In this document: piece after piece, positions 51,063 to 59,511 of the stretch
Layout: every line of letters starts with the position of its first letter
How positions within the stretch are numbered: the first letter of the stretch is position 1
Assembly (NCBI GenBank): GCA_044227925.1
Contig: JBGAVW010000002.1
Span: 1-64,000, forward strand
Source: JADJLQ01 sp044227925
Lineage (GTDB): Bacteria > Bacteroidota > Bacteroidia > Chitinophagales > Saprospiraceae
Direction of reading: 5' to 3'
DNA: 64,000 bases
Translations under genes and position numbers: made by a program
Notes under the pieces: generated by a model
Databases searched by the model: none
The model's input: the letters and a program-made list of their open reading frames with translations, nothing else
Told to the model about the DNA's origin: nothing

Positions 51063-53513
51063 ATGAAACATCTATTCACAGGCTTATTTTTCTTTTCAAT
51101 AGGAATGCTATTTTCTCAACAGGGTCCATCTTACCAGGCTATATTGCGTAAAGCGAATGGGCAGATTAATGCCAATAGTGAGATTTTCTTACAATTTAGC
51201 ATTTTGGAAAATAATGTGTTTGGAGCTGTCCTCTATAAAGAAAAGCAAGCCCTTACCAGTGACGCCTTTGGTTGGATATCAGCAATAGTGGGTAATGGCT
51301 CTGCATTGAGTGGAAATATTGCTTCTATCAATTGGGGATCGGGTGATAAAATTTTATTAATTGAATGTAGCACAGAGAGAAATGGCAATTATACCAGTTT
51401 AGGAAGTTCTGTTATTAATCCTTCTTATTTGCGAGGTATCGCGGGAACAGCCGGACCCAAAGGAGATAAAGGGGATCAGGGGATTCAGGGAGTAACCGGA
51501 GCTAAAGGAGATAAAGGAGATCAGGGAATTGCCGGAGCTAAAGGGGATAAAGGAGATAAAGGAGATCAGGGGATTGCCGGAGCTAAAGGAGATAAAGGAG
51601 ATAAAGGGGATCAGGGGATTCAAGGAATACCTGGGCCTGCTGGATCTTATAGTGCGGGGAACGGAATTACAATCGCTGGTAATACCATTTCTGCAGCTAA
51701 TTTAAATGGTGATGTCAATGGCAGTCCCAATAATAATGTGGTGATAAAAATACAAGGTAAAAATGTGAGCCCTAATAATCCATCGATTGGCCAGGTATTA
51801 CAATGGTCAGGTACAGAGTGGACACCACAAAATCTTCTTCAAAATAACAATGCATGGAATCTAAATGGAAATGCCAACACCAATCAAAATAATTTTATTG
51901 GTACCCTTGACAATCAACCTCTACGGTTGAAAGTAAATAATATTCATGCAGGCATTATTGATGAACCAAAACAAAATGTTTTCATGGGCATACGAAGTGG
52001 TCAAGTAAACTCTACGGGCAGCAATAATATCGGAGTCGGAACCAATAGTTTGTTTGGCAATACCACAGGATCAAGTAATACCGCCATAGGCACAATATCG
52101 ATGGCCAGCAATACAACCGGAGTGGATAATACAGCAGTTGGACGGCAATCATTGAGTGCCAATACTACAGGTAATTCAAATACTGCTTTGGGAGTGGAGG
52201 CATTAAGTTCAAATAAGGCATCAGGACTGACTGCTGTAGGCTATAGGGCATTATCTTCAAATTCTACAGGTGGATCAAATGTAGGGGTTGGCTGGTCCGC
52301 TCTTAACCAAAATACCACAGGTTCTAATAATACGGCTGTAGGGATGAACTCATTGGGAGCGAATAATGGGTCAGATAATTCAGCATTCGGAAACGGCGCA
52401 CTTGCCAATAATACTACCGGTTACAATAATATTGCCATAGGTAGTAAATCAATGCAATCCAACAAATCTGGTTATTCAAATACGGCAGTGGGAGCAGAAG
52501 CTCTACTTTTCAGTACTGGAAATGGAAACACTGCTTTAGGCTATAAAGCACTGACGGCAACCACTCCAGCCTATCAGACAGCAATAGGTTTTGAATCTTT
52601 ACAATCAAATACAACTGGTATTGGTAATGTTTCAGTAGGTGCATTCAGTTTGTTATCAAATAAAGATGGCAGAGATAATACCGCAATGGGGAATAATTCC
52701 TTAACCTTCAACATTAATGGTTTCGAAAATACTGCTATCGGATCGAATTCTTTAAATAATAACACTTCAGGCAATGGAAATACGGGTCTCGGGGTTAAAA
52801 GTTTATATACTAATCAAACCGGCTTTCAAAATATTGGGGTTGGATTTGAATCATTATTAAATGCAAATTCAAACTACAATGTGGGAATCGGTACTCAGTC
52901 ACTGTATAATACTTCCAGCGGTCAAAACAATGTGGGAATTGGTTCGTTTGCCGGTTTTAATAACAATAACTCGAACTCTACATTTATAGGTCATGGTGCC
53001 GGCTCGTCGACTGGAGTATCAAATGGCACAGCTCTTGGAGCAGGTGCTATTGTAAATGCAAACAACAAAGTGCGGATAGGAAATACCTCCGTACTGTCAA
53101 TCGAAGGTCAGGTGCCTTTTTCTCCCGGTTCAGACAGGCGATTAAAAGAACAAATACAACCCATCCAGTTGGGATTGGAATTTATAGACAAGTTGCAACC
53201 TGTAATTTACCATCGCATCAATAATACGGAGAAGGATTTTGAAATGGGACTGATCGCACAGGATTTAAAGCAGTTGTTGTCTACGTATTCTATAAAATAT
53301 GGGACAGTACAAGAGAGTGCCGATGGATTCTATACGTTGAGATATAATGATTTGATTGCCCCAATGATAAAGGCAATTCAGGAACTCAAAGCCCAACTTG
53401 CTGAGCAAAAGAATATTTGTCAAATTCAACAAGAAATGATTGAAAAGATAACGAAAATGCTGACCAAAAATCACGAATCAACCACTTCGATTAAAGTAAT
53501 TCCAAACAAATAA
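51063..53513 (+). CDS. Surface fibre: collagen-like triplets, YadA-like head repeats, S74 endosialidase chaperone
   Basis: An 816-residue exported protein (signal peptide 1-18, ending LFSQ). Residues about 20-120 form a beta-domain; 125-193 are 23 collagen-type Gly-X-Y triplets rich in G-D-K, G-D-Q and G-A-K; about 305-665 contain some 15 YadA-head-like repeats of about 23 residues (N-T-T-G-x-x-N-T-A-V/I-G-x-x-S-L-x-x-N). From 689 there is a peptidase_S74/intramolecular chaperone domain with Ser690-Asp-Arg-Arg-Leu-Lys695, the Ser/Lys pair used for self-cleavage in phage endosialidases, and a C-terminal coiled coil (about 770-800). It should trimerise and be released from its chaperone. It has no T9SS tail. 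It is divergent from the LytTR operon. Confidence 0.92.
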   Translation: MKHLFTGLFFFSIGMLFSQQGPSYQAILRKANGQINANSEIFLQFSILENNVFGAVLYKEKQALTSDAFGWISAIVGNGSALSGNIASINWGSGDKILLIECSTERNGNYTSLGSSVINPSYLRGIAGTAGPKGDKGDQGIQGVTGAKGDKGDQGIAGAKGDKGDKGDQGIAGAKGDKGDKGDQGIQGIPGPAGSYSAGNGITIAGNTISAANLNGDVNGSPNNNVVIKIQGKNVSPNNPSIGQVLQWSGTEWTPQNLLQNNNAWNLNGNANTNQNNFIGTLDNQPLRLKVNNIHAGIIDEPKQNVFMGIRSGQVNSTGSNNIGVGTNSLFGNTTGSSNTAIGTISMASNTTGVDNTAVGRQSLSANTTGNSNTALGVEALSSNKASGLTAVGYRALSSNSTGGSNVGVGWSALNQNTTGSNNTAVGMNSLGANNGSDNSAFGNGALANNTTGYNNIAIGSKSMQSNKSGYSNTAVGAEALLFSTGNGNTALGYKALTATTPAYQTAIGFESLQSNTTGIGNVSVGAFSLLSNKDGRDNTAMGNNSLTFNINGFENTAIGSNSLNNNTSGNGNTGLGVKSLYTNQTGFQNIGVGFESLLNANSNYNVGIGTQSLYNTSSGQNNVGIGSFAGFNNNNSNSTFIGHGAGSSTGVSNGTALGAGAIVNANNKVRIGNTSVLSIEGQVPFSPGSDRRLKEQIQPIQLGLEFIDKLQPVIYHRINNTEKDFEMGLIAQDLKQLLSTYSIKYGTVQESADGFYTLRYNDLIAPMIKAIQELKAQLAEQKNICQIQQEMIEKITKMLTKNHESTTSIKVIPNK
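51435..51641 (+). repeat. Collagen-like codon repeat (23 Gly-X-Y triplets)
   Basis: Tandem 9-bp units, mainly GGAGATAAA, GGAGATCAG, GGGGATTGCC- and GGAGCTAAA-type, encoding residues 125-193. Longer blocks repeat almost exactly (GGAGCTAAAGGAGATAAAGG), so copy number may vary by slippage or recombination between strains. Confidence 0.85.
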
Positions 53514-53599
53514 GAGAATAGAGATCAACAATTAATTTTGAAACGAAACCAGACTACTATTACGAATGTTGGTGATTTCAATGCAGCTTACCATAAATC

Positions 53600-54709
53600 T
53601 CATACTTTAAAATACCACCCCCTCTTATTCAAATACCATCCTGCAGTCCAGCAAACCAACATAAATGTCACCGAAAATAAAAATGATCCGAGATGGCAAC
53701 CGAGTGGTTTGTACACTGTTTCAAATATGGCGGAATAATAAGATTTGCCTTCGGATGTCCTGAAGAATAGAAGTAATATAGCGATCAATTCATGCAATAA
53801 ATATAAGAAAAGTGGATTGCGTCCGGCTACATAAAAAAAGGAGACTCCTTTTCTGACATTCAATATATCCACCAGGTACGATAAAATAGAAAGTATGATC
53901 ATATCCCATCCTACCGTATGTAATACGAATGAACTGGTCCATATTTTTTTATTGATTGGGAAGACCATATTCCAAACCCAGCTTAGAATTAAAATACCGA
54001 ATCCAACCAAGGCAAGTTTCATAAGTTTATCTTTAGTAATACCTCCATTGATCATAAATGAAGTCACCAGGTATCCTCCCAATACATTGACTATGGAAGG
54101 CATGGTACTAAGTAATCCTTCAGGATCAAATGCCACTCCTTCACCATGATATAAGTGACTATCACCAAACAAAGCAAGATCAATTTTGTGACCAAGATTG
54201 GTAGTCATTTCAAAATCACCGCCCCAGGCCAGCAAGCCCCAGTATAATAAAAGCAATCCAATACCAATGGCCAGTATAGATCTAAATGAAAATTTTAATA
54301 AGATAAAAGAGCCAATGATATAGCATAGTCCTATCCGTTGCAGTACACCCATGACCCTGGTATTGTGAAATGGTTTAAACACCAATCCTGCATCTGAATG
54401 TTTTACAAATGGAAACCAATACATCAGGTAACCGATTAAAAAAATGATGGCTCCCCGTTTGATGATTTTCCAATACACATCGGATGCATTCATATGCTCC
54501 CAGGATTTTTTACTGAAAAATATAGAAGATCCTACTGCAAATAGAAAGGATGGAAACACCAGGTCAGTTGGTGTAAAACCATGCCATTTAGCATGATCCA
54601 GTGGCCAATAAACACAGGACCAGGACCCGGCGGTATTGACTATAATCATGAAGCAAATGGTGAGTCCCCTGAAAACATCGAGAGAGAGATTGCGAGCCTG
54701 AATATTCAT
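53600..54709 (-). CDS. HGSNAT/NagX-like membrane acyltransferase (DUF5009 type)
   Basis: From the ATG at 54709 this is 369 residues. It begins with the family motif RNLSLDVFRGLTICFMIIVN (residues 6-25), followed by W-P-L-D-H-A-K-W-H-G-F-T-P-T-D-L-V-F-P-S-F-L-F, which carries the catalytic His of the heparan-alpha-glucosaminide N-acetyltransferase group, and has about 10 hydrophobic segments. Family members transfer acetyl groups across the membrane to amino sugars. It starts 13 bp after the stop of the large Asp-box protein gene on the same strand, so they are an operon, which suggests glycan handling. Two alternative upstream starts (TTG 54715) are less likely. Confidence 0.88.
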   Translation of the reverse strand: MNIQARNLSLDVFRGLTICFMIIVNTAGSWSCVYWPLDHAKWHGFTPTDLVFPSFLFAVGSSIFFSKKSWEHMNASDVYWKIIKRGAIIFLIGYLMYWFPFVKHSDAGLVFKPFHNTRVMGVLQRIGLCYIIGSFILLKFSFRSILAIGIGLLLLYWGLLAWGGDFEMTTNLGHKIDLALFGDSHLYHGEGVAFDPEGLLSTMPSIVNVLGGYLVTSFMINGGITKDKLMKLALVGFGILILSWVWNMVFPINKKIWTSSFVLHTVGWDMIILSILSYLVDILNVRKGVSFFYVAGRNPLFLYLLHELIAILLLFFRTSEGKSYYSAIFETVYKPLGCHLGSFLFSVTFMLVCWTAGWYLNKRGWYFKV

Positions 54710-54722
54710 ATACAAATTATAA

Positions 54723-57700
54723 TTACGGTTTGATCAATTGATTTACGGATCCCACATTATTTTTAATAATTTCTTTCAAATGCATTATTTCTTTATCTAA
54801 TAGTTTGGTTACTTCTGCTTTTACTTCCTGTGCTTGTTTTGTAGGAGGGAAATCGCCCTGGCCTTGCTCTACCATCAGAAAAGCCAATCGATTATTGAGT
54901 TTTACACCATAATTGATGGGATCCTGGTTGCTTTTATTTCTGGTTTCATGAATATTATTTTCTATTTCCGTCAATTCATCTTCGTATTTTTTGAGCTTGT
55001 CAATCATATTTTTATCATCCGCCATTTTCTTTTTCAGGTAAGCCAAATCTTCTTTGGTTTTACGGATGTCTAATATTGATTGGTGAGCTTCACTTACTTT
55101 ATCCCGCACAGAAATCAGGAAGTCAAACTGTTGCTTTAATTCTTCCGGAGTAGTTTTAGACCTTGGATCAGCTACTATTTCGAACTCCTGGTCAGTGGAC
55201 TGGCCATTTATAGTAAGTCGCGCGATGTATTTACCTGGCACTGCTTTAGGCCCAAGATTAGGTGCAGAGTAAAATACCATCCCGGGAAAAGTTTTATATC
55301 CTTCGTATCGCATATCCCATATATGCCTGTTGCCACCTGGTTTTACATCGAGTAGAGTATTCCTTTCTTTAGATTTATTAGTAAAAGATTTTATTAATTT
55401 TCCATTCACTTCCAATATTTCCAATTTTGCAACCGTGCTATCAGATACATTTTTTACAAAATAATTTAGTATCACTCCCCCAGGATGATTTTGACCTTCT
55501 AATCTTCTATCTGCTTGTCTGAAGCCACCCCCTCCCGGCATACGATAGGATGGCATCGGTTTGTATAGATGATGTTCTTTAGCTGCGATCTCGTCTTTTA
55601 TTTGATGCAATGGGGTAAGGTCATCTATAAGCCAAAAGCTACGACCGTGAGTAGCCGCAATCAGATTGTCATTTTTTATAGCTAAATCATGTACGGGTAC
55701 AATAGGCAGATTCAATTGGAATTTAGACCAGGAGGCGCCATCATCAAAAGATATCCACATTCCCTTTTCAGTACCTGCATACAATAAACCATTTCTTTTT
55801 GGATCTGCGCGAACCACTCTCACAAATTCTTCCTTTGGAATGCCGTTGGTTATGGTCGTCCAGGTGCTACCGTAGTCAACAGATTTATATATATATGGAG
55901 TATAGTCTCCAAATTTATAGGAAGTAGCTGCTATATAAACCTTGCCTTTATCGAAAGGGCTCGGTTCTATACTATTTATCATATTGTATTTTGGAGAAGT
56001 AGGAGGAGTTACATTGATCCAGGATTTGCCACCGTCACGTGTAATATGCACAAGTCCATCATCAGATCCTGTCCAAATTAAATCTTTTTCTAATACAGAT
56101 TCTTGCATACAAAATATATTAGCATAGTATTCAGCACCCGTATTGTCTTGAGTAATCGGGCCGCCGCTGGATTTGATGGTTTCCGGTTCACTTCGTGTAA
56201 GATCATGACTGATCACTTGCCAGGATGATCCTCCATCATAAGTCACATGTAAATAATGAGATCCAGCATATAATTTTTTCGGATCATGAGGACTGTAAAA
56301 TATGGGATAGTTCCAGTTAAATCTGAATTTCATTACTTCAGCACCACGGCCTACGGGATTATCAGGCCAAATATTAACAGAACGTTCTTCTCCGGTTTCA
56401 TGATTGAGCATATTGAGATATCCTTTGTATTCTCCTCCATAGACAATGTTTTCATTGAGCGGGTTGATGGCCAGATACGAACTTTCCCCTCCTGCGGAGG
56501 GCTCCCAATCCCTTTCGTTGATAGCATTCCCTTTAGATCTTGAGTTTATCCGTACACTGGTATTGTCTTGTTGTGCACCATAAATTCTATAAGGAAAATG
56601 ATTATCGGTGATCACTCTATAAAATTGTGCTGTAGGTTGATTATGATAGGTAGTCCAATTGGCACCTGCATCTGTGCTTATTTGGGCACCTCCATCATCG
56701 GCTATTATCATCCGGGTATTGTCATCGGGATCTATCCACAGGTCGTGATGATCACCATGAGGGGTTTCGATGGTAGTAAAAGTCTTTCCTCCATCTTTAG
56801 TTCTAAAGAACGATACATTACATACGTAAAGGATATCTTCATTTTTTGTATCAGCATAGATGCGGGTATAGTACCAAGCCCGTTGGCGCATAGCTCTGTC
56901 TTCATTTACCTTTACCCAGGTTTCACCAGCATTATCCGATCTGAACAGACCGCCATCCAACGCTTCGATCATCGCAAATACTCTTTCTGAGTTTACTGGG
57001 GAAACAGCTATACCGACGATACCCCATGTACCTTTAGGCAATCCGGGTTTATTAGATAATTTTTCCCAATGCTCACCACTATCCGTACTTTTCCAAAGAT
57101 GACTATCCGGACCACCACTATCCATTCGCCATCCATTGCGAGTCATATTCCAGGTACTTGCATAGAGTATTCGCGGATTATTTGGATCCATAATAAGATC
57201 TGCTATGCCTGCGTGATCATTGATGTACAATATTCTGTTCCAGGACTTGCCTCCATCAATGGATTTGTACACGCCGCGCATTTCATTTGGTTTCCATAGA
57301 TTACCTAAAGCGGCAACATATACTATATCCGGATTGGTGGGATGTATTCTGATTCTGGAAATATGTCGTGAATCCGTAAGCCCGATGTGCAGCCAGGTTT
57401 TACCTGCATCCGTACTTTTCCACACTCCCCAACCTGAAGAAGTATTGCCTCTCAATGTTTGTTCTCCTTCGCCCACATAGATCACATTAGGATCCGAAGG
57501 GGCAACAGCAACAGCTCCTATAGTTCCGCCAAAGTATTTATCTGAAATATTTTCATACGTTGTACCGCCATCTTGCGTTCGCCATACTCCACCTCCTACT
57601 CCTCCGAAATAATAAAGGTTCCGATTGCCTTTCACACCGGTTACAGTACATGAGCGGCCACCTCTGAAAGGACCTATTTCCCTCCAGGATATACCTGAAT

Positions 57701-57845
57701 AAAGTGATTGATCGTATTTTATGCCCTTTTCATTTACGGCTGAATGTGTAGTATTAATTGATTTTGTTGCTTTGGGCTTTTGCGCTGTGATCCAATAGGA
57801 TTGGAAAAAGGCTATACCAATAAAAATGATTAACTTAAATTTCAT
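54723..57845 (-). CDS. Secreted VPS10/sortilin-like Asp-box propeller protein
   Basis: I start it at the ATG at 57845, whose product (1040 residues) begins with a signal peptide MKFKLIIFIGIAFFQSYWIT ending TAQ; upstream in-frame codons (from 57968) encode no signal. Residues about 50-780 contain about 11 Asp-box motifs (S/T-x-D-x-G-x-T/S-W/F: TQDGGTTYENI, STDAGKTWLHIG, SIDGGKSWNRI and others), forming one or two large beta propellers as in sortilin/VPS10 and xyloglucanase GH74. The final 250 residues are helical with a long coiled-coil stretch (about 900-1000). Such proteins are widespread in Bacteroidota; enzymatic activity is unproven. Same operon as the HGSNAT-like gene. Confidence 0.88.
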   Translation of the reverse strand: MKFKLIIFIGIAFFQSYWITAQKPKATKSINTTHSAVNEKGIKYDQSLYSGISWREIGPFRGGRSCTVTGVKGNRNLYYFGGVGGGVWRTQDGGTTYENISDKYFGGTIGAVAVAPSDPNVIYVGEGEQTLRGNTSSGWGVWKSTDAGKTWLHIGLTDSRHISRIRIHPTNPDIVYVAALGNLWKPNEMRGVYKSIDGGKSWNRILYINDHAGIADLIMDPNNPRILYASTWNMTRNGWRMDSGGPDSHLWKSTDSGEHWEKLSNKPGLPKGTWGIVGIAVSPVNSERVFAMIEALDGGLFRSDNAGETWVKVNEDRAMRQRAWYYTRIYADTKNEDILYVCNVSFFRTKDGGKTFTTIETPHGDHHDLWIDPDDNTRMIIADDGGAQISTDAGANWTTYHNQPTAQFYRVITDNHFPYRIYGAQQDNTSVRINSRSKGNAINERDWEPSAGGESSYLAINPLNENIVYGGEYKGYLNMLNHETGEERSVNIWPDNPVGRGAEVMKFRFNWNYPIFYSPHDPKKLYAGSHYLHVTYDGGSSWQVISHDLTRSEPETIKSSGGPITQDNTGAEYYANIFCMQESVLEKDLIWTGSDDGLVHITRDGGKSWINVTPPTSPKYNMINSIEPSPFDKGKVYIAATSYKFGDYTPYIYKSVDYGSTWTTITNGIPKEEFVRVVRADPKRNGLLYAGTEKGMWISFDDGASWSKFQLNLPIVPVHDLAIKNDNLIAATHGRSFWLIDDLTPLHQIKDEIAAKEHHLYKPMPSYRMPGGGGFRQADRRLEGQNHPGGVILNYFVKNVSDSTVAKLEILEVNGKLIKSFTNKSKERNTLLDVKPGGNRHIWDMRYEGYKTFPGMVFYSAPNLGPKAVPGKYIARLTINGQSTDQEFEIVADPRSKTTPEELKQQFDFLISVRDKVSEAHQSILDIRKTKEDLAYLKKKMADDKNMIDKLKKYEDELTEIENNIHETRNKSNQDPINYGVKLNNRLAFLMVEQGQGDFPPTKQAQEVKAEVTKLLDKEIMHLKEIIKNNVGSVNQLIKP

Positions 57846-58190
57846 GCGAGAGTCTTTTAAAGAATGAAAATATCGAATTTTAAATGTACGAAATGGCGTG
57901 GAAACCCTATATAAAGAGATAATAAATTTACTTATTTCAGGTAAAAAGGCAATCCTTGTAATCAACATCCTTTTTTAATTCATTTTAGCTGGATATGACC
58001 CTTATTACTTTAATTCTTAGTTAGAATAGAATTTTCTGCATAACGAAATAAAAATACCTACTCTGCAAGAATAACTGAAATTTAATTCCTTTGATTCATC
58101 ATCATTGTACTGAATTGTGGTAAAATGAATGATCATTCAGTCTTCGTATAAGAAATTGTACATTTCGATTTATTTACCTATTTTTCTCTG
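57846..58190. other. Divergent promoter region between two Asp-box protein genes
   Basis: 345 bp with no gene. It holds a 14-bp perfect palindrome (58126-58139) about 50 bp before the right-hand gene, and a smaller inverted repeat ATTCT-N5-AGAAT at 58013-58027. No TAnnTTTG box of good quality was found on either strand. Confidence 0.5.
58126..58139. promoter_or_regulatory. 14-bp palindrome, possible operator
   Basis: TGAATGATCATTCA is a perfect inverted repeat, resembling half-sites of FadR/TetR-type operators (TGAATGA...TCATTCA). It is 51 bp upstream of the lipoprotein start. No regulator gene is adjacent. Confidence 0.4.
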
Positions 58191-59501
58191 ATGCAATCTG
58201 GTATAAAATTTCTTTTTTGGGGACTGGTTATACTTATAACTTCCTGCTCTCCAATTCGATTTCATGGATTAGTAAAAATTGCCGAAAACAGTGGTGAGTT
58301 TTATGGACCTGCAGAACCATCCATAACTGTTTCTCAAAAAAATCCGAATATCGTTGTCGGAGGGTCCATCATCGACAGGGTACATTACTCTACAGACGGC
58401 GGAAATACTTTTTTGCATACTAATCTCAAATCACCTGAGTTGGGCGTATTTGGTGACCCTGTATTATGGTCTGATCATAAGGGCAATTTTTACTATGTAC
58501 ATCTTGGTTCACCCGAACATAAAGGACGCACATCTGGTCGATGGCTTGAAAGCATTGTAATCCAAAAAAGTACAGATGGAGGTAAGAATTGGGATAGCGG
58601 GCATGCTATAGGCACTAATCCGCCAAAAAATCAGGACAAACCATGGATAGCATCTGACCCCAATAGCAATGATCTGGTTGTAACCTGGACAGAATTTGAC
58701 AAGTATGCTTCCAATAAAATCGAAGATAAATCCCGAATTCGTTTTTCAATCTCCCACGACCAGGGGCTCAGTTGGTCACCTGCAAAAACCATAAGTGACC
58801 TCGAGGGCAATTGTATAGATGATGATTTTACACCAGAAGGGGCTGTACCTTCCTATGGACTCCGGAATGAAATTTATGTGGTTTGGGCATTTGATCAAAA
58901 ACTTTGGTTTGACAAATCACTTGATGGCGGCAATACATGGTTACCCCAAGACAAACCCATAATGCATCAGAAAGGTGGTTGGACCCTGGATATAGAGGGG
59001 CTCGGCCGAGCCAATGGCATGCCGGTGACCTGTACTGATAAAAGTAATGGTAAATATAAAGGATCACTGTACGTATGCTGGGCAGATATGTACAGCGGTG
59101 AAAAAAATATGGATATCTGGATCATGCATAGCAGAGACGGTGGTGATCACTGGTCGGATAGAATACGAGTCAATCAGGATAAGACCGATCGCTTTCAATT
59201 TTTTCCATGGATGACTGTAGATCCAATCACCGGGTATATTAATATAGTATATTATGACAGGCGAAACACCGGGAATACTGATACTGAAGTAGTCGTTGCT
59301 TATTCAAAAGATGGCGGTACCACCTTCAAAGAAATTATGCTGCAGGGGTCAAAATTCACTCCTCCCGGGTCGAAAGTGTTTTTTGGTGACTATAATAATA
59401 TATCGGCCGCAGGAGGTATAGTAAGGCCAATATGGACGAGTTATCAGAACAACAAATTAAGTGTATGGACGGCCATTATTGGCAAGAAAAAGATAAAATA
59501 A
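58191..59501 (+). CDS. BNR/Asp-box exo-sialidase-like lipoprotein
   Basis: A 436-residue protein with a lipoprotein signal (FWGLVILITSC with the lipobox ITSC-S at about 16-20). It has six Asp-box motifs: STDGGNTFLH, STDGGKNWDSG, SHDQGLSWSPA, SLDGGNTWLPQ, SRDGGDHWSDR and SKDGGTTFKE, forming a six-bladed propeller as in sialidases. The Arg triad of true sialidases is not evident, so the enzymatic call is uncertain. It is lipid-anchored, likely on the outer membrane. The Tex gene begins 10 bp after its stop and is probably on the same transcript. Confidence 0.87.
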   Translation: MQSGIKFLFWGLVILITSCSPIRFHGLVKIAENSGEFYGPAEPSITVSQKNPNIVVGGSIIDRVHYSTDGGNTFLHTNLKSPELGVFGDPVLWSDHKGNFYYVHLGSPEHKGRTSGRWLESIVIQKSTDGGKNWDSGHAIGTNPPKNQDKPWIASDPNSNDLVVTWTEFDKYASNKIEDKSRIRFSISHDQGLSWSPAKTISDLEGNCIDDDFTPEGAVPSYGLRNEIYVVWAFDQKLWFDKSLDGGNTWLPQDKPIMHQKGGWTLDIEGLGRANGMPVTCTDKSNGKYKGSLYVCWADMYSGEKNMDIWIMHSRDGGDHWSDRIRVNQDKTDRFQFFPWMTVDPITGYINIVYYDRRNTGNTDTEVVVAYSKDGGTTFKEIMLQGSKFTPPGSKVFFGDYNNISAAGGIVRPIWTSYQNNKLSVWTAIIGKKKIK

Positions 59502-59511
59502 TAAGCCCCAT

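Noticed and set aside
52010..53060. Possible CRISPR-like or tandem-repeat array
   Set aside because: The roughly 70-bp periodicity is in frame, diverged, and encodes YadA-type protein repeats; there are no spacers.
53538..53738. Short plus-strand frame after the fibre gene
   Set aside because: It overlaps the end of the HGSNAT-like gene on the other strand and has no recognisable features.
57846..57968. Upstream extension of the sortilin-like protein
   Set aside because: The 41 extra residues precede a clear signal peptide and have no likeness to the family; the ATG at 57845 is better.
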